Shown piece by piece: positions 50,781 through 61,236 of a stretch of 64,000 nt of DNA. The stretch's first letter is position 1. The number at the start of each line of letters is the position of its first letter. The position numbers and the translations under genes are program-made. Source of the stretch: Chimonanthus salicifolius (taxonomy: Eukaryota; Streptophyta; Magnoliopsida; Laurales; Calycanthaceae); NCBI GenBank assembly GCA_013350335.1, contig CM023542.1:682001-746000 (forward strand), read 5' to 3'. The notes beneath the pieces were generated by a model. That model ran no database searches. It was given only the letters and a program-made list of their open reading frames with translations, and was not told the origin of the DNA.

Positions 50781-51008
50781 GTCAATACTGTGCTAGAGGG
50801 ACGAGTCATTACAAATGGTATCAGAGAATATTTCAACTCTCTGCCTGTGAGCCAGGGACGACTATAGTCTTAAAGGGGGTGGATTGTAATGCCCCTGCAC
50901 TAATGCCCCTGCACCTAGGTGATGTGGGACATGAAAGAGGTATGCAAAACCGTGCGGGTTTTCGAGCCCAAAGCGAGCAATACTGTGCTAGAGGGACGAG
51001 TCGTTACA
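50781..51008 (+). mobile_element. TRIM-like miniature LTR retrotransposon, 5' LTR truncated
   Basis: A 124-bp LTR at 50885-51008 starts TGTAATGCCCCTGC and ends GACGAGTCGTTACA. The last ~33 bases of the same LTR occur at 50781-50813 (TCAATACTGTGCTAG, then GACGAGTCATTACA). Three bases later lies the primer-binding site TGGTATCAGAG (50816-50826), complementary to initiator tRNA-Met. A polypurine tract AAAGGGGGTGGA ends just before 50885. The whole internal region is about 70 bp with no coding, as in TRIM elements. The 5' part of the left LTR is missing. Confidence 0.8.
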
Positions 51009-51239
51009 GATTTTACATAGTGCTAAGATCCCAATGAGATTTGCCTAAATCGATTTTCCATTGAGAGAAATCAGGTGTGGGTTTTCCAATCAAAGATCAA
51101 TTTTGCCCTAATTGGTTGGGTTTTCTAATTGGTGGATTGAATTGAAGGTGGTTCGAGGATCAACTGTTGATTCTAGGTGATTTTTTTTTTTTTTTTAATA
51201 ATTCAGGTTATGTCATTTAAACTGAACTGAATTAAGGTT

Positions 51240-51650
51240 CACCTTGGTCTAATTCTCTCCAAGTTATTCTCTTTGGAATGCCATTCTCTATCCTACTTTC
51301 ATGTATTTCCGTCCAATTAGACATCATTTTCCTCTCCTAGTTACAAGTTAGTGGTTCGCTACATCATTACTGCTGATCAAGTGACTGACGTCTTCTTCAA
51401 CTTGATTCAGTTTCTAAACGACGAGCTCCATGTGCTTCACCAACCCATAAGCTCGAGGGGGTGTATTAGTGTATTGATGTTAGTTTAGGATTTAGATGAT
51501 TAGGATAAGATTATGTTTAGTTATTAGTTAGATTTAGTTAAAGCAACCGTTGTCTTTGAATTCAAATTGTTACTGTTTTATTGAATTATAAATATAACCC
51601 CTCTGTATGGGTGGTGTTGTGTTGTGCAAAATCAATTCTTTCAGTCATCA
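51240..51650 (+). mobile_element. Ty1/copia 3' end with LTR
   Basis: Translation near 51350-51460 gives YIITADQVTDVF and LHVLHQPISSRG, the C-terminal RNase H end of copia pol. The polypurine tract CTCGAGGGGG (51452-51461) is followed by an LTR starting TGTATTAGTGTATTG (51462) and ending TTTCAGTCATCA near 51650. ATTATAAATATAACCC inside the LTR is a TATA-like promoter. The rest of the element is absent or decayed. Confidence 0.75.
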
Positions 51651-51950
51651 GCTACCTTCAGACATGTTAAAAGGATAGCTAATAGGGTGGCAGATTTTTT
51701 TGTGAAACTAGGTGTAAAGGGAGTAGAAGGATCCGTGTCTATGTTGTGGTGGTTGTGCTAATGTTTGGGTTGACAAAAGGGGGTTTTGCAATTTGTAATA
51801 TGGTGGGACTTTTGGTTGTATTCTTGTCTTTTTGGTTTTGGGTGGTATCTCTTATACCTTACCCTTCTTTGTATTTCTTCTTTATGTTTTAATATATTTT
51901 GATGTTATCGTTCTTCTTTATGTTTTAATATATTTTGATGTTATCGTTCA
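51651..51950 (+). mobile_element. LINE RNase H tail fragment
   Basis: HVKRIANRVADFFVKLGVKG (about 51663-51722) matches the end of LINE RNase H (H-x-R-x-x-N-x-x-AD-x-LAK). A 36-bp unit, TTCTTCTTTATGTTTTAATA and onward, is repeated in tandem at 51875-51910 and 51911-51946. It abuts the copia LTR, so one inserted beside or into the other. Confidence 0.65.
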
Positions 51951-52009
51951 ATTTAAGATAAAGGAAGCCTAACAAATAGGATATAATTAAGGAAAACCAG
52001 AGACAAGGT

Positions 52010-52930
52010 TCAAGAAAGATGCTCTACCAACCTGCGCTGACTAGAGCCCCCTCTAGTGGTAAATCTTCTAGCAACGTAGTCAATTTCATCCATTGAAAAC
52101 TCTTGGACATCCACAGAAGTCACAAAACCATCATCTGAAATAGAAGGATCATAACTTGAACGATGATGCCCTCTCCTTGTTTCACTAGTTCTAGACCTCC
52201 GTCGGTTTCTCAATGCCCTAAAGTTGTCAAAGATCTGATATAAAATACAGGATGTCCACCACCTTCTCCCAGGGGAGTCCTCACGCACATCTCCAATATC
52301 GTCTTCTCCATACTCAATTACATAATCTCCAAGTATCACTCCACGTGGTACTTCTGAGTGTATGGTGCTCAACACATCTATCATCTCAGAGGACTGCTGG
52401 AAATTGTCCCAATCAAGTTGCCGTGCTGGATCTATCTTAGATGGCCGAGCATGCGGGTGTTTGAGTTTCATATGATTTTGTAGTTCTGAATAGTTTCCAA
52501 CATATGTGCATTGTTCCTCTTCACAAAATCGCTTCTTCATATTTAAGTGTATACGAGCGTCATCAATAACAACCCATCCAGTAACTACTCCTCGACACAA
52601 GGGGCATAATGGCTGGGCACTGGTGTTAATCACCATCAATTCATTGCTTTCCTCAGATGTCACATCTGCAGACAAAGGAACCTTTGCTGCTGATGGCATC
52701 CCATAAGCGCTTCTGAAACGGTCTAGACAATTTGAGTGGGTGTGGTCTGTGTCGCACATGAATGGCCGGCACCCTTTGTCATATGATGTGCACCAGAGGA
52801 GGACAGCATTGTGAGGAAAATCCAAACAGATGGGGCAAGTCACATCTTTCCAATCTGTATTCAAATAAAAATGCTCAGGATCACGACATTTTGAGTGTAC
52901 CCTTCTTTTGTAAGAGGTCCCAGATGCCAT
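52010..52930 (-). CDS. DUF1644 zinc-finger protein
   Basis: This plant-specific DUF1644 protein has 306 residues from ATG 52930; rice relatives are linked to stress and ABA responses (family knowledge). The typical start MASGTSYKRRVHSKCRDPEH leads into cysteine-rich VTCPICLDFPHNAVLLWC (30-47), GCRPFMCDTDHTHSNCLDRF (53-72), LCPLCRGVVTGW (109-119) and a C2H2-like finger RFCEEEQCTYV...LQNHMKLKHPHARP (134-163). These give the RING-like plus C2H2 cysteine layout. A basic Arg/Ser-rich tail follows. The frame stays open above the ATG, but an acceptor TGTGTCAG ends at 53003, so this exon probably starts at 53002. A 5' UTR exon with donor at 56227 (AACAAG then GTTCGA) is likely, across a 3.2-kb intron. 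At the 3' end a donor-like CGCAG-GTTGGTAG (about 52024) leaves room for an extra exon. Confidence 0.88.
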   Translation of the reverse strand: MASGTSYKRRVHSKCRDPEHFYLNTDWKDVTCPICLDFPHNAVLLWCTSYDKGCRPFMCDTDHTHSNCLDRFRSAYGMPSAAKVPLSADVTSEESNELMVINTSAQPLCPLCRGVVTGWVVIDDARIHLNMKKRFCEEEQCTYVGNYSELQNHMKLKHPHARPSKIDPARQLDWDNFQQSSEMIDVLSTIHSEVPRGVILGDYVIEYGEDDIGDVREDSPGRRWWTSCILYQIFDNFRALRNRRRSRTSETRRGHHRSSYDPSISDDGFVTSVDVQEFSMDEIDYVARRFTTRGGSSQRRLVEHLS

Positions 52931-53178
52931 GATGAGACAAGACTTCTTCGAGCTTCTGATCTGATCATAAGGATCTGCGTGACAATAAAAATGATTGCAC
53001 ACCTGACACAACAAGCAGAGACAAATAAAGGGTTATACTTTTTGTAATAACAGACAAGGTCAATACAAATCCCTTGTCAAGAAAGCGGGGTAAATACTGA
53101 CTAGATACAGAAAGATGGTTGTTAAAAGTATTGTTCAGAGATCAAGTGGCTCTTGAATTATTAAAAAAATGACACTTT

Positions 53179-53610
53179 TTAAACCTAATTCCTAGTAAAA
53201 ATTAAAGATGCCATCCATCCCACAGATTAACAATTATTTCTCTTCTTGAGAAAATCTAGAACTGGCATGAACCATGCACCAGGTTGTACAGAAGAGTAGG
53301 AAAGCTATGCTTCAAATTACTCATTAGTTGAAAATTGAAATACAGATTAATTGTACATTATAATTCTAAGAAACTAACCATGAAAAAGCCAATTCTAACA
53401 AAAGACAACACGACATAGCGACTAACAATTAAAGATGCCATTTAAATCTAATTCCTACTAAAAAATTAAAGATGCCATCCCCTCCCACAGATTAACAATT
53501 ATTTTCTCTTCTTGATGGAAAATCTAGAACTGGTATCAATCATGCACCCTGATTGTATACAAGTGTAGAACAACTATGGTTCAAATGACTCAATAGTTGA
53601 CACCCGAAAT
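53179..53610. repeat. diverged direct duplication of about 170 bp
   Basis: 53179-53350 and 53440-53610 share long phrases (AAATTAAAGATGCCATCC, CCCACAGATTAACAATTATT, AAAATCTAGAACTGG). They lie in the probable 5' UTR intron of the DUF1644 gene. Confidence 0.75.
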
Positions 53611-53774
53611 ACATTTTTTTTTTTTTAAATTACACCCGAAGTACAGATTAGAGTTTTTTTTTTTTTGAAGACCTTAACTAAAAACTAGAGTTTATGCACT
53701 ACAATTGAACAAAATTTGAGCCTAAAATTCAATAGTCATCAAGTGTCCTTAATTAAAGAACGCTGATGTTGGAC

Positions 53775-53788
53775 GAGCTCTGATACCA
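53775..53788 (-). other. tRNA-Met primer-binding site of an LTR element (minus strand)
   Basis: GAGCTCTGATACCA is the exact complement of TGGTATCAGAGCTC, the plant initiator tRNA-Met primer-binding site. Its LTR should lie to the right, starting near 53790, but no matching LTR partner is evident. It is probably a relic. Confidence 0.55.
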
Positions 53789-53969
53789 AATCTAATGCCG
53801 GACAGGTCTAATATTGGAAACCCTATACCTAAATGCTAGAAGGAGACCTTTAGGAGCATGCAAAAACTGTATGTGGTGAATCCTAAAATGACATGCAACT
53901 CATAACCATTCATATAAGATGTCAAAGAGATAAATTAATATTAAACAAAGAAAAAAATAAAAACTTCAG

Positions 53970-54800
53970 CAAATTCACACTCACAAGTCACAATTAACAA
54001 AAGAGATTCAAAGAAGAATGACACCAACACATAAAGCCTTCATGGTTGTATTGTTGGCCTTAAATACCAAATTCCACAAAAGACTAATTAAATCATACCA
54101 AACATTTTCCTAGGTCTTCTAGATTTAAAAATTATCACCCAAAAAATGAAATAGGGCTATGGGACCACCTAGGTTTGCCAAAGGGATTAGGATTTGTTAT
54201 TTTTTTTTTTTCTAAGTAAAACAAGGTCACAAATAGGTTAGGGTTAGATTTACAAGTCTAAGATAGGGATCCAAAGGTTGGGTGTAAAATAGTGTAAAAC
54301 GGGGCCAGCATTGGCCTTTAGTACGTCGTACGAACTAGAAAGTGGGAAAAAAATGAGATGAAAATGAAGGAAAAAAAGATGGAGAAGAAGAATACCATAA
54401 AACATGAATAAAATAAATAATACACAAATTCACACTTACAATGAATCGAAGAGTTTCAAAAGATAGCACCCACACATCATGCCCTCATGGTTGTATGGCT
54501 TGTTGCCTTTATTGCAAAATCTCTCACAAGATTAACTAGATCATCCTAATCATTGTCCTTGGCCTTCTAGATTTAAAAATTAGTAACCTAAAAGGATAAA
54601 ATAGGGCTCTCTTGGACCATCTAGAGTTTGTCAAAAAGGATTAGTGTTTTTTTTTTCCATTTAAGACAAAAGATAAGTCTCGAGTAGGCTAAAATGACAT
54701 GTTAGAGTTAGATCTACACTTTCAAAATAGGGATCTAAAGGTTGGGATGAGAAAATAGGACAAAATGGGGTCAAAATGTGCTTGTCCATACAATCATAGG
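53970..54800. repeat. two diverged direct repeats of about 380 bp
   Basis: 53970-54345 and 54426-54790 align in order: AAATTCACACT-, CTCATGGTTGTAT, CTTCTAGATTTAAAAATTA, AAATAGGGCT, GGGATC-AAAGGTTGGG. Offset is about 456 bp. They may be parts of an LTR-type element linked to the primer-binding site at 53775. Confidence 0.65.
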
Positions 54801-56227
54801 GACCTATATGGACATCCACACAGATAGGTGGGTTCTAGCTAGGTTTTGGTGATCAATGGTGGGTTGGGTCTTGGTTTGGTTGGGATTAGGGTTTGGATGA
54901 AAATGGACAAACATGGGGCATAAAAGAGAGGAACAAGTTGGGGAAAAGGGAAGAAAAAGAGATAAAGAGGAAAGGAAAAGAAAAAGAAAACAAATATATA
55001 TCTTGAATCACAAAAGGTCTATTGATTTCACAGCAAGGAGACAAAATGAATCACACCAAACTTTACATTGGGAGAAGCTACTATTTATAAAAAACACTAC
55101 TAGAACCCTAGTATGACTTGAGGTACACATGTGAGAGAGTTCAAACCATTAGAACAGATACATGTCTATAACAATCTTGAAACACATATAAACAATATGG
55201 CACTAATAGAAGATAACGAAAACAAATGTCTAGATGGCATTGGATTAATGATCAGATCAATCCAATCCACAAACAAATGACTCAGACGAAGTAAATAGAC
55301 TGATGGAGTCAAATCTTCGAAGCCACCGGTAGATCAATGTACAATCAGGGCTATCATCTTTATCCAAGGTCTGACATATTAGGAAGGTGTAAAAGATCAT
55401 CATCCAGCCATATTGAGATTTTAATTGGATTTCAACGCATAACCTTTTGATGCCGCTCCCTGATGACCTCATCATCTTGCAATTTCAGAGTCCACAATAT
55501 CATTAAAAAGAAACTATCAGCATCCACTTGAGAACTCAAAGTAGACCTTGTAACTAGGACAGAATAAACTGTGTTTTGCAACCCCAGCTATGAGGCAGAT
55601 TGGATGGACTTTTTTTTATCTTTTCGAAGATAAAATGGATGCACATAGTTTGACTAAATTCAGATTCATTGATAATTTCACATGAGAAATCCCAAAATTG
55701 CTGCATGTCCAAAATGCATAGCCTTATGCAATTCCTACCCCCTCCTAATCACTCAGAATCCAACCTATTCCGAATCAAGGCACAGTAGACTAACTGACAG
55801 CCAATCAACACAATCACTTCAGGCGCCTAAAAGACACTTATCCGAGTAAAACATTCAAGTATTCAACAACCACATTTAAATGCAATAACAAACACCAAAT
55901 GCCTTCACTAATAAAAAGCACACCCAGATTAACAATTATCAAATCACAGCTTCTAGGAGGGAGAGAGAGAGTGTGTGTATCTGAGTGAGAGAGAGAGAGC
56001 ATCCGATTTTTTATAAATCCAAAGACCCCTAATTCTTCGGAATCAGGAAAAAAAAGAGTAAAAGAAGATTAACCAGGGAATTTATCAACGAATAAAATTA
56101 ATCAAAAGTTTTTTTCAACATTTACAATCTCCAGTACTGACATATTCAAGGGAGTGAAATTCAATCGAGACATAAAGGAATATATTCAATCAAGATCTAC
56201 ATCAATAGAAGATAAAAGGGATCGAAC
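54801..56227. other. rest of the DUF1644 upstream intron
   Basis: No gene is supported. A mixed GA/GT tract lies at 55960-56000. A 72-codon frame on the minus strand (55475-55257) is unrecognised. The last 120 bases look like leader sequence close to a splice donor at 56227. Confidence 0.45.
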
Positions 56228-58022
56228 CTTGTTTCTTTGCTTCTGAATCGAGAGAAAGAGGGGGGAGGAGAGAAGGGAGAAGGGGGAGCTAGCCGGCCTC
56301 CGTCGTTAGTATATGTCGACATTCGACGAGCACTATTTAACATCGCTGTCCACTCTCGCCCCCGAAATTTTGTTCAAATCAAATTTGATCGTTACGAGTG
56401 TCGTTAGCAACTTAAACAGTTATAGACACTATGGAAAAATTAAAAATTAAAAAAAAAAAAAAAACAGTGAGAAACATGGAAAGACATTATTATTAAAAAG
56501 TTATTAGTAAGTTATTCTCTCACAGTAGATGAGATTAAATATAAAATTTCAATCAAATATAAATTTTACTCATTTAATCAAAGGTTATAAAATTAACTTT
56601 TGAAATAAAAAATTAAATAACTAAAACAATCAAGTATTGCTTAAATGATATCATATTTTTTTAAAAATTGAAATCATTGAAAGCTTGTCAATTACCTTTC
56701 AAACGAACTCCAAATTCACCCATGACTATTTTGAGACTAAAATCAGCATTAAATCACATTCCAAATTCATCCATTGTAGAATTAGATTATGATTTCATTT
56801 TATTTTATTTTTTTTATTTTTAGTTAGGACTTGGGACACATGTTATTTAAGAGCTGACAGAAAAATATGATATGAATTTATTGATTAGATTTGAGGTACT
56901 AAATGATATCATATTTTTTAAAAATTGAATTCAATGAAAGCTTGTCAATTACCTTTCAAACGAACTCAAATTTGTGGATTTAGAACTTTTATAAATTAGA
57001 GACACGAACTACTATTGTTGTACACAACTAGTTGAATTGAATTCCACTTAAAGCAATAGTGTTTTTGGGTCTCTCCTAGTGTGCTGAGTCATTTTTTTTT
57101 AATACATATTGAGTTAATTTTGATTAATGCAAGTGTGTATTTATTTGCATTTTGAATTTCAAGTGTTTAATTGATTGCATCTACACTTTATAATTGAAAT
57201 TGGACTATCTGATTCAATTTTAATCCAATTGAATTAAAAATTTTGGAAGAATTCTATATGAAGTTAATTTGTACTTGATTATTTTGACTTTATTCTTTTT
57301 TTTTAAGAGAAATTGGAATTTTAGTTTATACAGCTGAGATTTCATTTATTGTACAATGGGGACGACAATTGTCGGTTGTCATTTGGGGTTTCATTGAAGA
57401 CCTTAGTTTAAGTCGTAGAATTTGAATATAAAATTTATTTAAGTTGAAGGTTTTGAAAGTATGTAAATTTTATTGTAGTTACGATCATTAGTTTTAATCA
57501 CCTAAGTATATCCAATTATGTAATACATATCTCTTGTTATGGCCGTGATAAAGAACTCTAATATGCTGTTTAAATTCTATCACTCTCGCAGGAGAAGAAG
57601 AAGAGCAACTATTTAAAATGTATTTAAAGAATACTTGTTTATTGAATGCACAAAATGTTTCAATATATTCAATTTTAATTATTTATTAATTGAATGAGGG
57701 TAGTTTATTTGGTGAATATTTGTAAAGTATCTCTTTTATGTATGCATAAAGTAAAATAATTTATTTATTATTGCTGTTATTGTTATTATTATTTTTATTA
57801 TTATTATTATTATAATTACTATATCTATTACTATTATTATTATTATTATTATAATTACTATATCTATTACTATTATTACTACAATAAAAGAATAAGAATA
57901 ATAATATATTTTTACTTTTCTTATTATTATTATTGTGGCGCCAATGTCCGACCCACCCACGCAGCATCATCTCTCTCTCGTGCTCGCTCTCAGAGCGTTT
58001 GCTCTCCTCTCTTTACTCAGTC
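56228..58022. promoter_or_regulatory. shared upstream region between two divergent genes
   Basis: The DUF1644 leader exon (56228 to about 56320, minus) and the rubisco-activase-like gene (58023, plus) face away from each other here. The region holds a direct repeat of about 75 bp at 56640-56715 and 56896-56970 (both AAATGATATCATATTTTTT then CAATTACCTTTCAAACGAAC), and the trinucleotide tract at 57760-57945. No definite promoter motif could be assigned. Confidence 0.5.
57760..57945. repeat. TTA/ATT microsatellite with higher-order unit
   Basis: Long TTA runs alternate with a unit ATAATTACTATATCTATTAC that occurs twice (about 57810 and 57850). It lies within 80-270 bp of the rubisco-activase-like start codon. 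Confidence 0.9.
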
Positions 58023-61000
58023 ATGTCTCTCCTCTGTGACCGATCCTTAACGAATTTCATGAAATTCCCTAATTTCCCATCGTCGTTAGTGTCATTATCC
58101 TCATCAACTCTGAAGAAAAAGATATCGTTGTCGTCGATGTTGCCGTCCATAAGACCCTGTCGTCGTCGGATACTAAACCAGCGGCTGGACGCAGAGAACG
58201 AGAGGGCAAAGGAAGCGCAGAAGAAGAAGAAGATATCGGAGCAGTCGTCGTGGGAGGCCAAGGATTCAGAAGGGAGGGATTATCTGTACAGGCTTGGGAA
58301 AGAGGCTGATAACGTCAACATCACTGTTGGTGCGAGGAAAGGAATCATTGACGATCTCTTTGTCGGCAATTTCCTCGGAAGGGACTGTAAGATCATATGG
58401 CACACAGACTCTTTCTCTCCGTTTGGATGTGCCCTCTCCCAATTGCATTGCATTCGACTTTTTTTTTTTTTGAATATGAATACTTTCGCATTATGGGATG
58501 GTGGTTAGTTGGTTACTGAGTTCAATTTTCCAAATGCTGCGGGAAGCTAATGATATCTAGAGGAAAGAAAAATTGATTTACTGTACAGGCATGAAAAGTT
58601 ATATATTTAGGTAATGCATTCAGCTGGGCGACATCATCCATGAGCAACGCCCCCACTTCGGCTCCATGTGAGGTCCACCAGGAATCTAGAATCACCATTT
58701 TTCTGTCACACATCTATTCCCATGAAATATATCTACCCAATTTAAACCCATTATAGGCTGATCTCACCACTCGATTAAAAATCAATTCTAACCTGGCCCT
58801 ATTTTGACCATTGATCTTCGGACTCTTGAAATTCTTGACTTTCATATTAAATGGACTAAGATTTTTATGACATCCCGAAAGTACCTTTAAATGCACCCAT
58901 ATCCATATATTGGAGCCCACCCTTGTGGGCCTATTATGTGCCTGCCTCGGATATGGACATTGGGTTGGGTCGGCCTAGTATGGGATAAGTTTAAGGTCTT
59001 GATTTTCCAAGTTCCATCATCTCTGGAGTTTCAGTGCATTGGTGAGGTACATAAAGAGCCCCGCAAGGCCCTGAAGTAGATTGTTGCTCATGGGTGACGC
59101 CACCCAGCTGAAAGCAATCCTACGTGTATGAATGTATGTGGCAGAACTGCACTATCTCAATGTTCTCCCACTTGAATTGGTAATCCACCCTGCATCACAC
59201 CCATTCAATGACTGACCTTCATGAATACTGATTTTTCATGGTCCTGTTCTCTGTATACTATTGTTTCTCATTATCTGGAGCAGATTCGCTGAAATATGGA
59301 CCATTTTTATAGGATTTCAGACTGAATGATAAATCCCAGGAGGTGAAGTGAAATTGCATTTTGTGAGGAAGGGAGAGATCCTTTTCCTCTGGTCCAGCTC
59401 TTGGTATTGGCAATTGATTGCAAAATGCTCACAATGATTTGGGCCCAGGAAAACAATATACGTTCCCGCCAAATGCTGACTTTGATTCCTATTCCACCCA
59501 CAGTTCTCATTGCAAAATATAGAATAATATGTTTGTCCAACATGTCTCTCTCTCTCTCTCTCTCTCTCTCCCCTTCCGTTGTTTGCAGTAGATTGTAGGA
59601 CTGAAAAGGCCGTAGATGGGATAGTAGCTAATGAGCTAATGATGATGATATTTGCAGCGGATATTGTTTTCGATTACAGGCAAAAAGTGACTAGATCATT
59701 TGCGTATCTTCAGGGTGATTACTACATTGCACCTGTTTTCATGGTGAGTTTGCTTCCTTGTACTTCCTTTCTTTCTTTGAATTTCTTATAGTCTAGTTTT
59801 TATTTATTTTTAGAGTTGACATATATTGACGGTCATTTGTCTGTGACCCATTTAATTGTGAGTAGAGATGTGCATACACTCGCATGTGCACTGCACACAT
59901 CACTTTTCCATTTGGCATTGAAATGTCTGTAATAGTAGTAGATCTCTTAGACGTCAGTTCTTGTTTAATTGATTAGTTTTGCTACTTCATTTGGTTGTAC
60001 TTCTCATGCTTAGATTCTTATTGTAGATCTACTAATATGTATTTTCATCCTTTCTACAGGATAAAATTGGTAAGTCTATAAAACCCCGAATGGACGAAGC
60101 ATTCATGTTGAAACATTCTGAGGTACTGTATTTATATGGAAGCAATACATAAGCAACCATAGCTCTTCCAATCAGTTTCTAATGCACCTTATCATGTTGC
60201 TGAAGGCTGCTGCCAGTCCTCAAAGCTTAACCGTATGCATTATAGAAAAAATAATGACAATGATTTACCAAGACAGATATTGATTTTATAATCCTCTTGA
60301 AGGAGATGCATTTCTTGTAAAATATGTTCATTTCCAAATGGAACTGATTTTTGAAGTTCAGAATATATTTTATAACAACCAGATTAGTCACTTATCCATA
60401 TATGCTCATTATCAACATTTGAAAAGACTGAGAATGCCTTAATACCACCTTTAAGTCTTCCAAACTACTCTGTTTGAAGCCCCTAAGGTTTCTCCTAAAA
60501 GAAAACTCCCATCTAGTTACCCCCACCCTCCACCACATAGCAATCTTGCACCTTTGCCAAATGATCCAAAGCTATTCTACAAAGCCTAGGGTAAATATCT
60601 TTCAAAAGTCTATCTCCTACCCATAAATTTTCCCATAATAGGGATCAGTCACCTTTTCTGACTAACATTCTCTCTAAACAAGCTACCCACCTTCCCCTGT
60701 TCTCTACCTATCCTTCACCGTGCTTTGACCACCTAGGACCCTTCCTTTTCAATCTTATCCCCAACCACCACCCACATGCATCCTTCAACTGATATCTCGC
60801 TACAAGTACCTTTCTCCACAAAGCTTCCCTCTCCCTACTAAATCTCCAGCTCCATTTACACAATAAGGCTTGATTCCTAACCCCCAAAGGCACAATACCA
60901 GGACTCCTTCATTCCTAGGCTTTGTGACCTTTGACCAATTTACTAGGCGGATCTTCTTCCTATCTTCCTTCTCCCCACAAAAGATCCTTTTGTAACATCT

Positions 61001-61196
61001 CTAACTTCCTCTCGACGCCTTTCGACAATTCAAATAAAGACATGTAATGCAGAGGGAGATTGGCCCTAGATGCCCCTATATAAAAAATGTGCAGCTGTAG
61101 TCATCCCACTTGGCACTAGGATGTTGCTGCTTAAATAATTGCATTGAGATGAAACTATGTAGATGTGGGAATAAAGGTCCTTGGAGCAATTTATAT

Positions 61197-61236
<40 letters not shown>

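Noticed and set aside
54230..54255. telomere-like TTAGGGTTAG motif
   Set aside because: A single short occurrence in AT-rich repeat DNA; no array.
53775..54800. complete LTR retrotransposon
   Set aside because: A primer-binding site is present but no matching LTR pair or coding domain could be found by eye.
57736..57970. two minus-strand frames rich in Ile or Asn
   Set aside because: They are translations of the TTA microsatellite.
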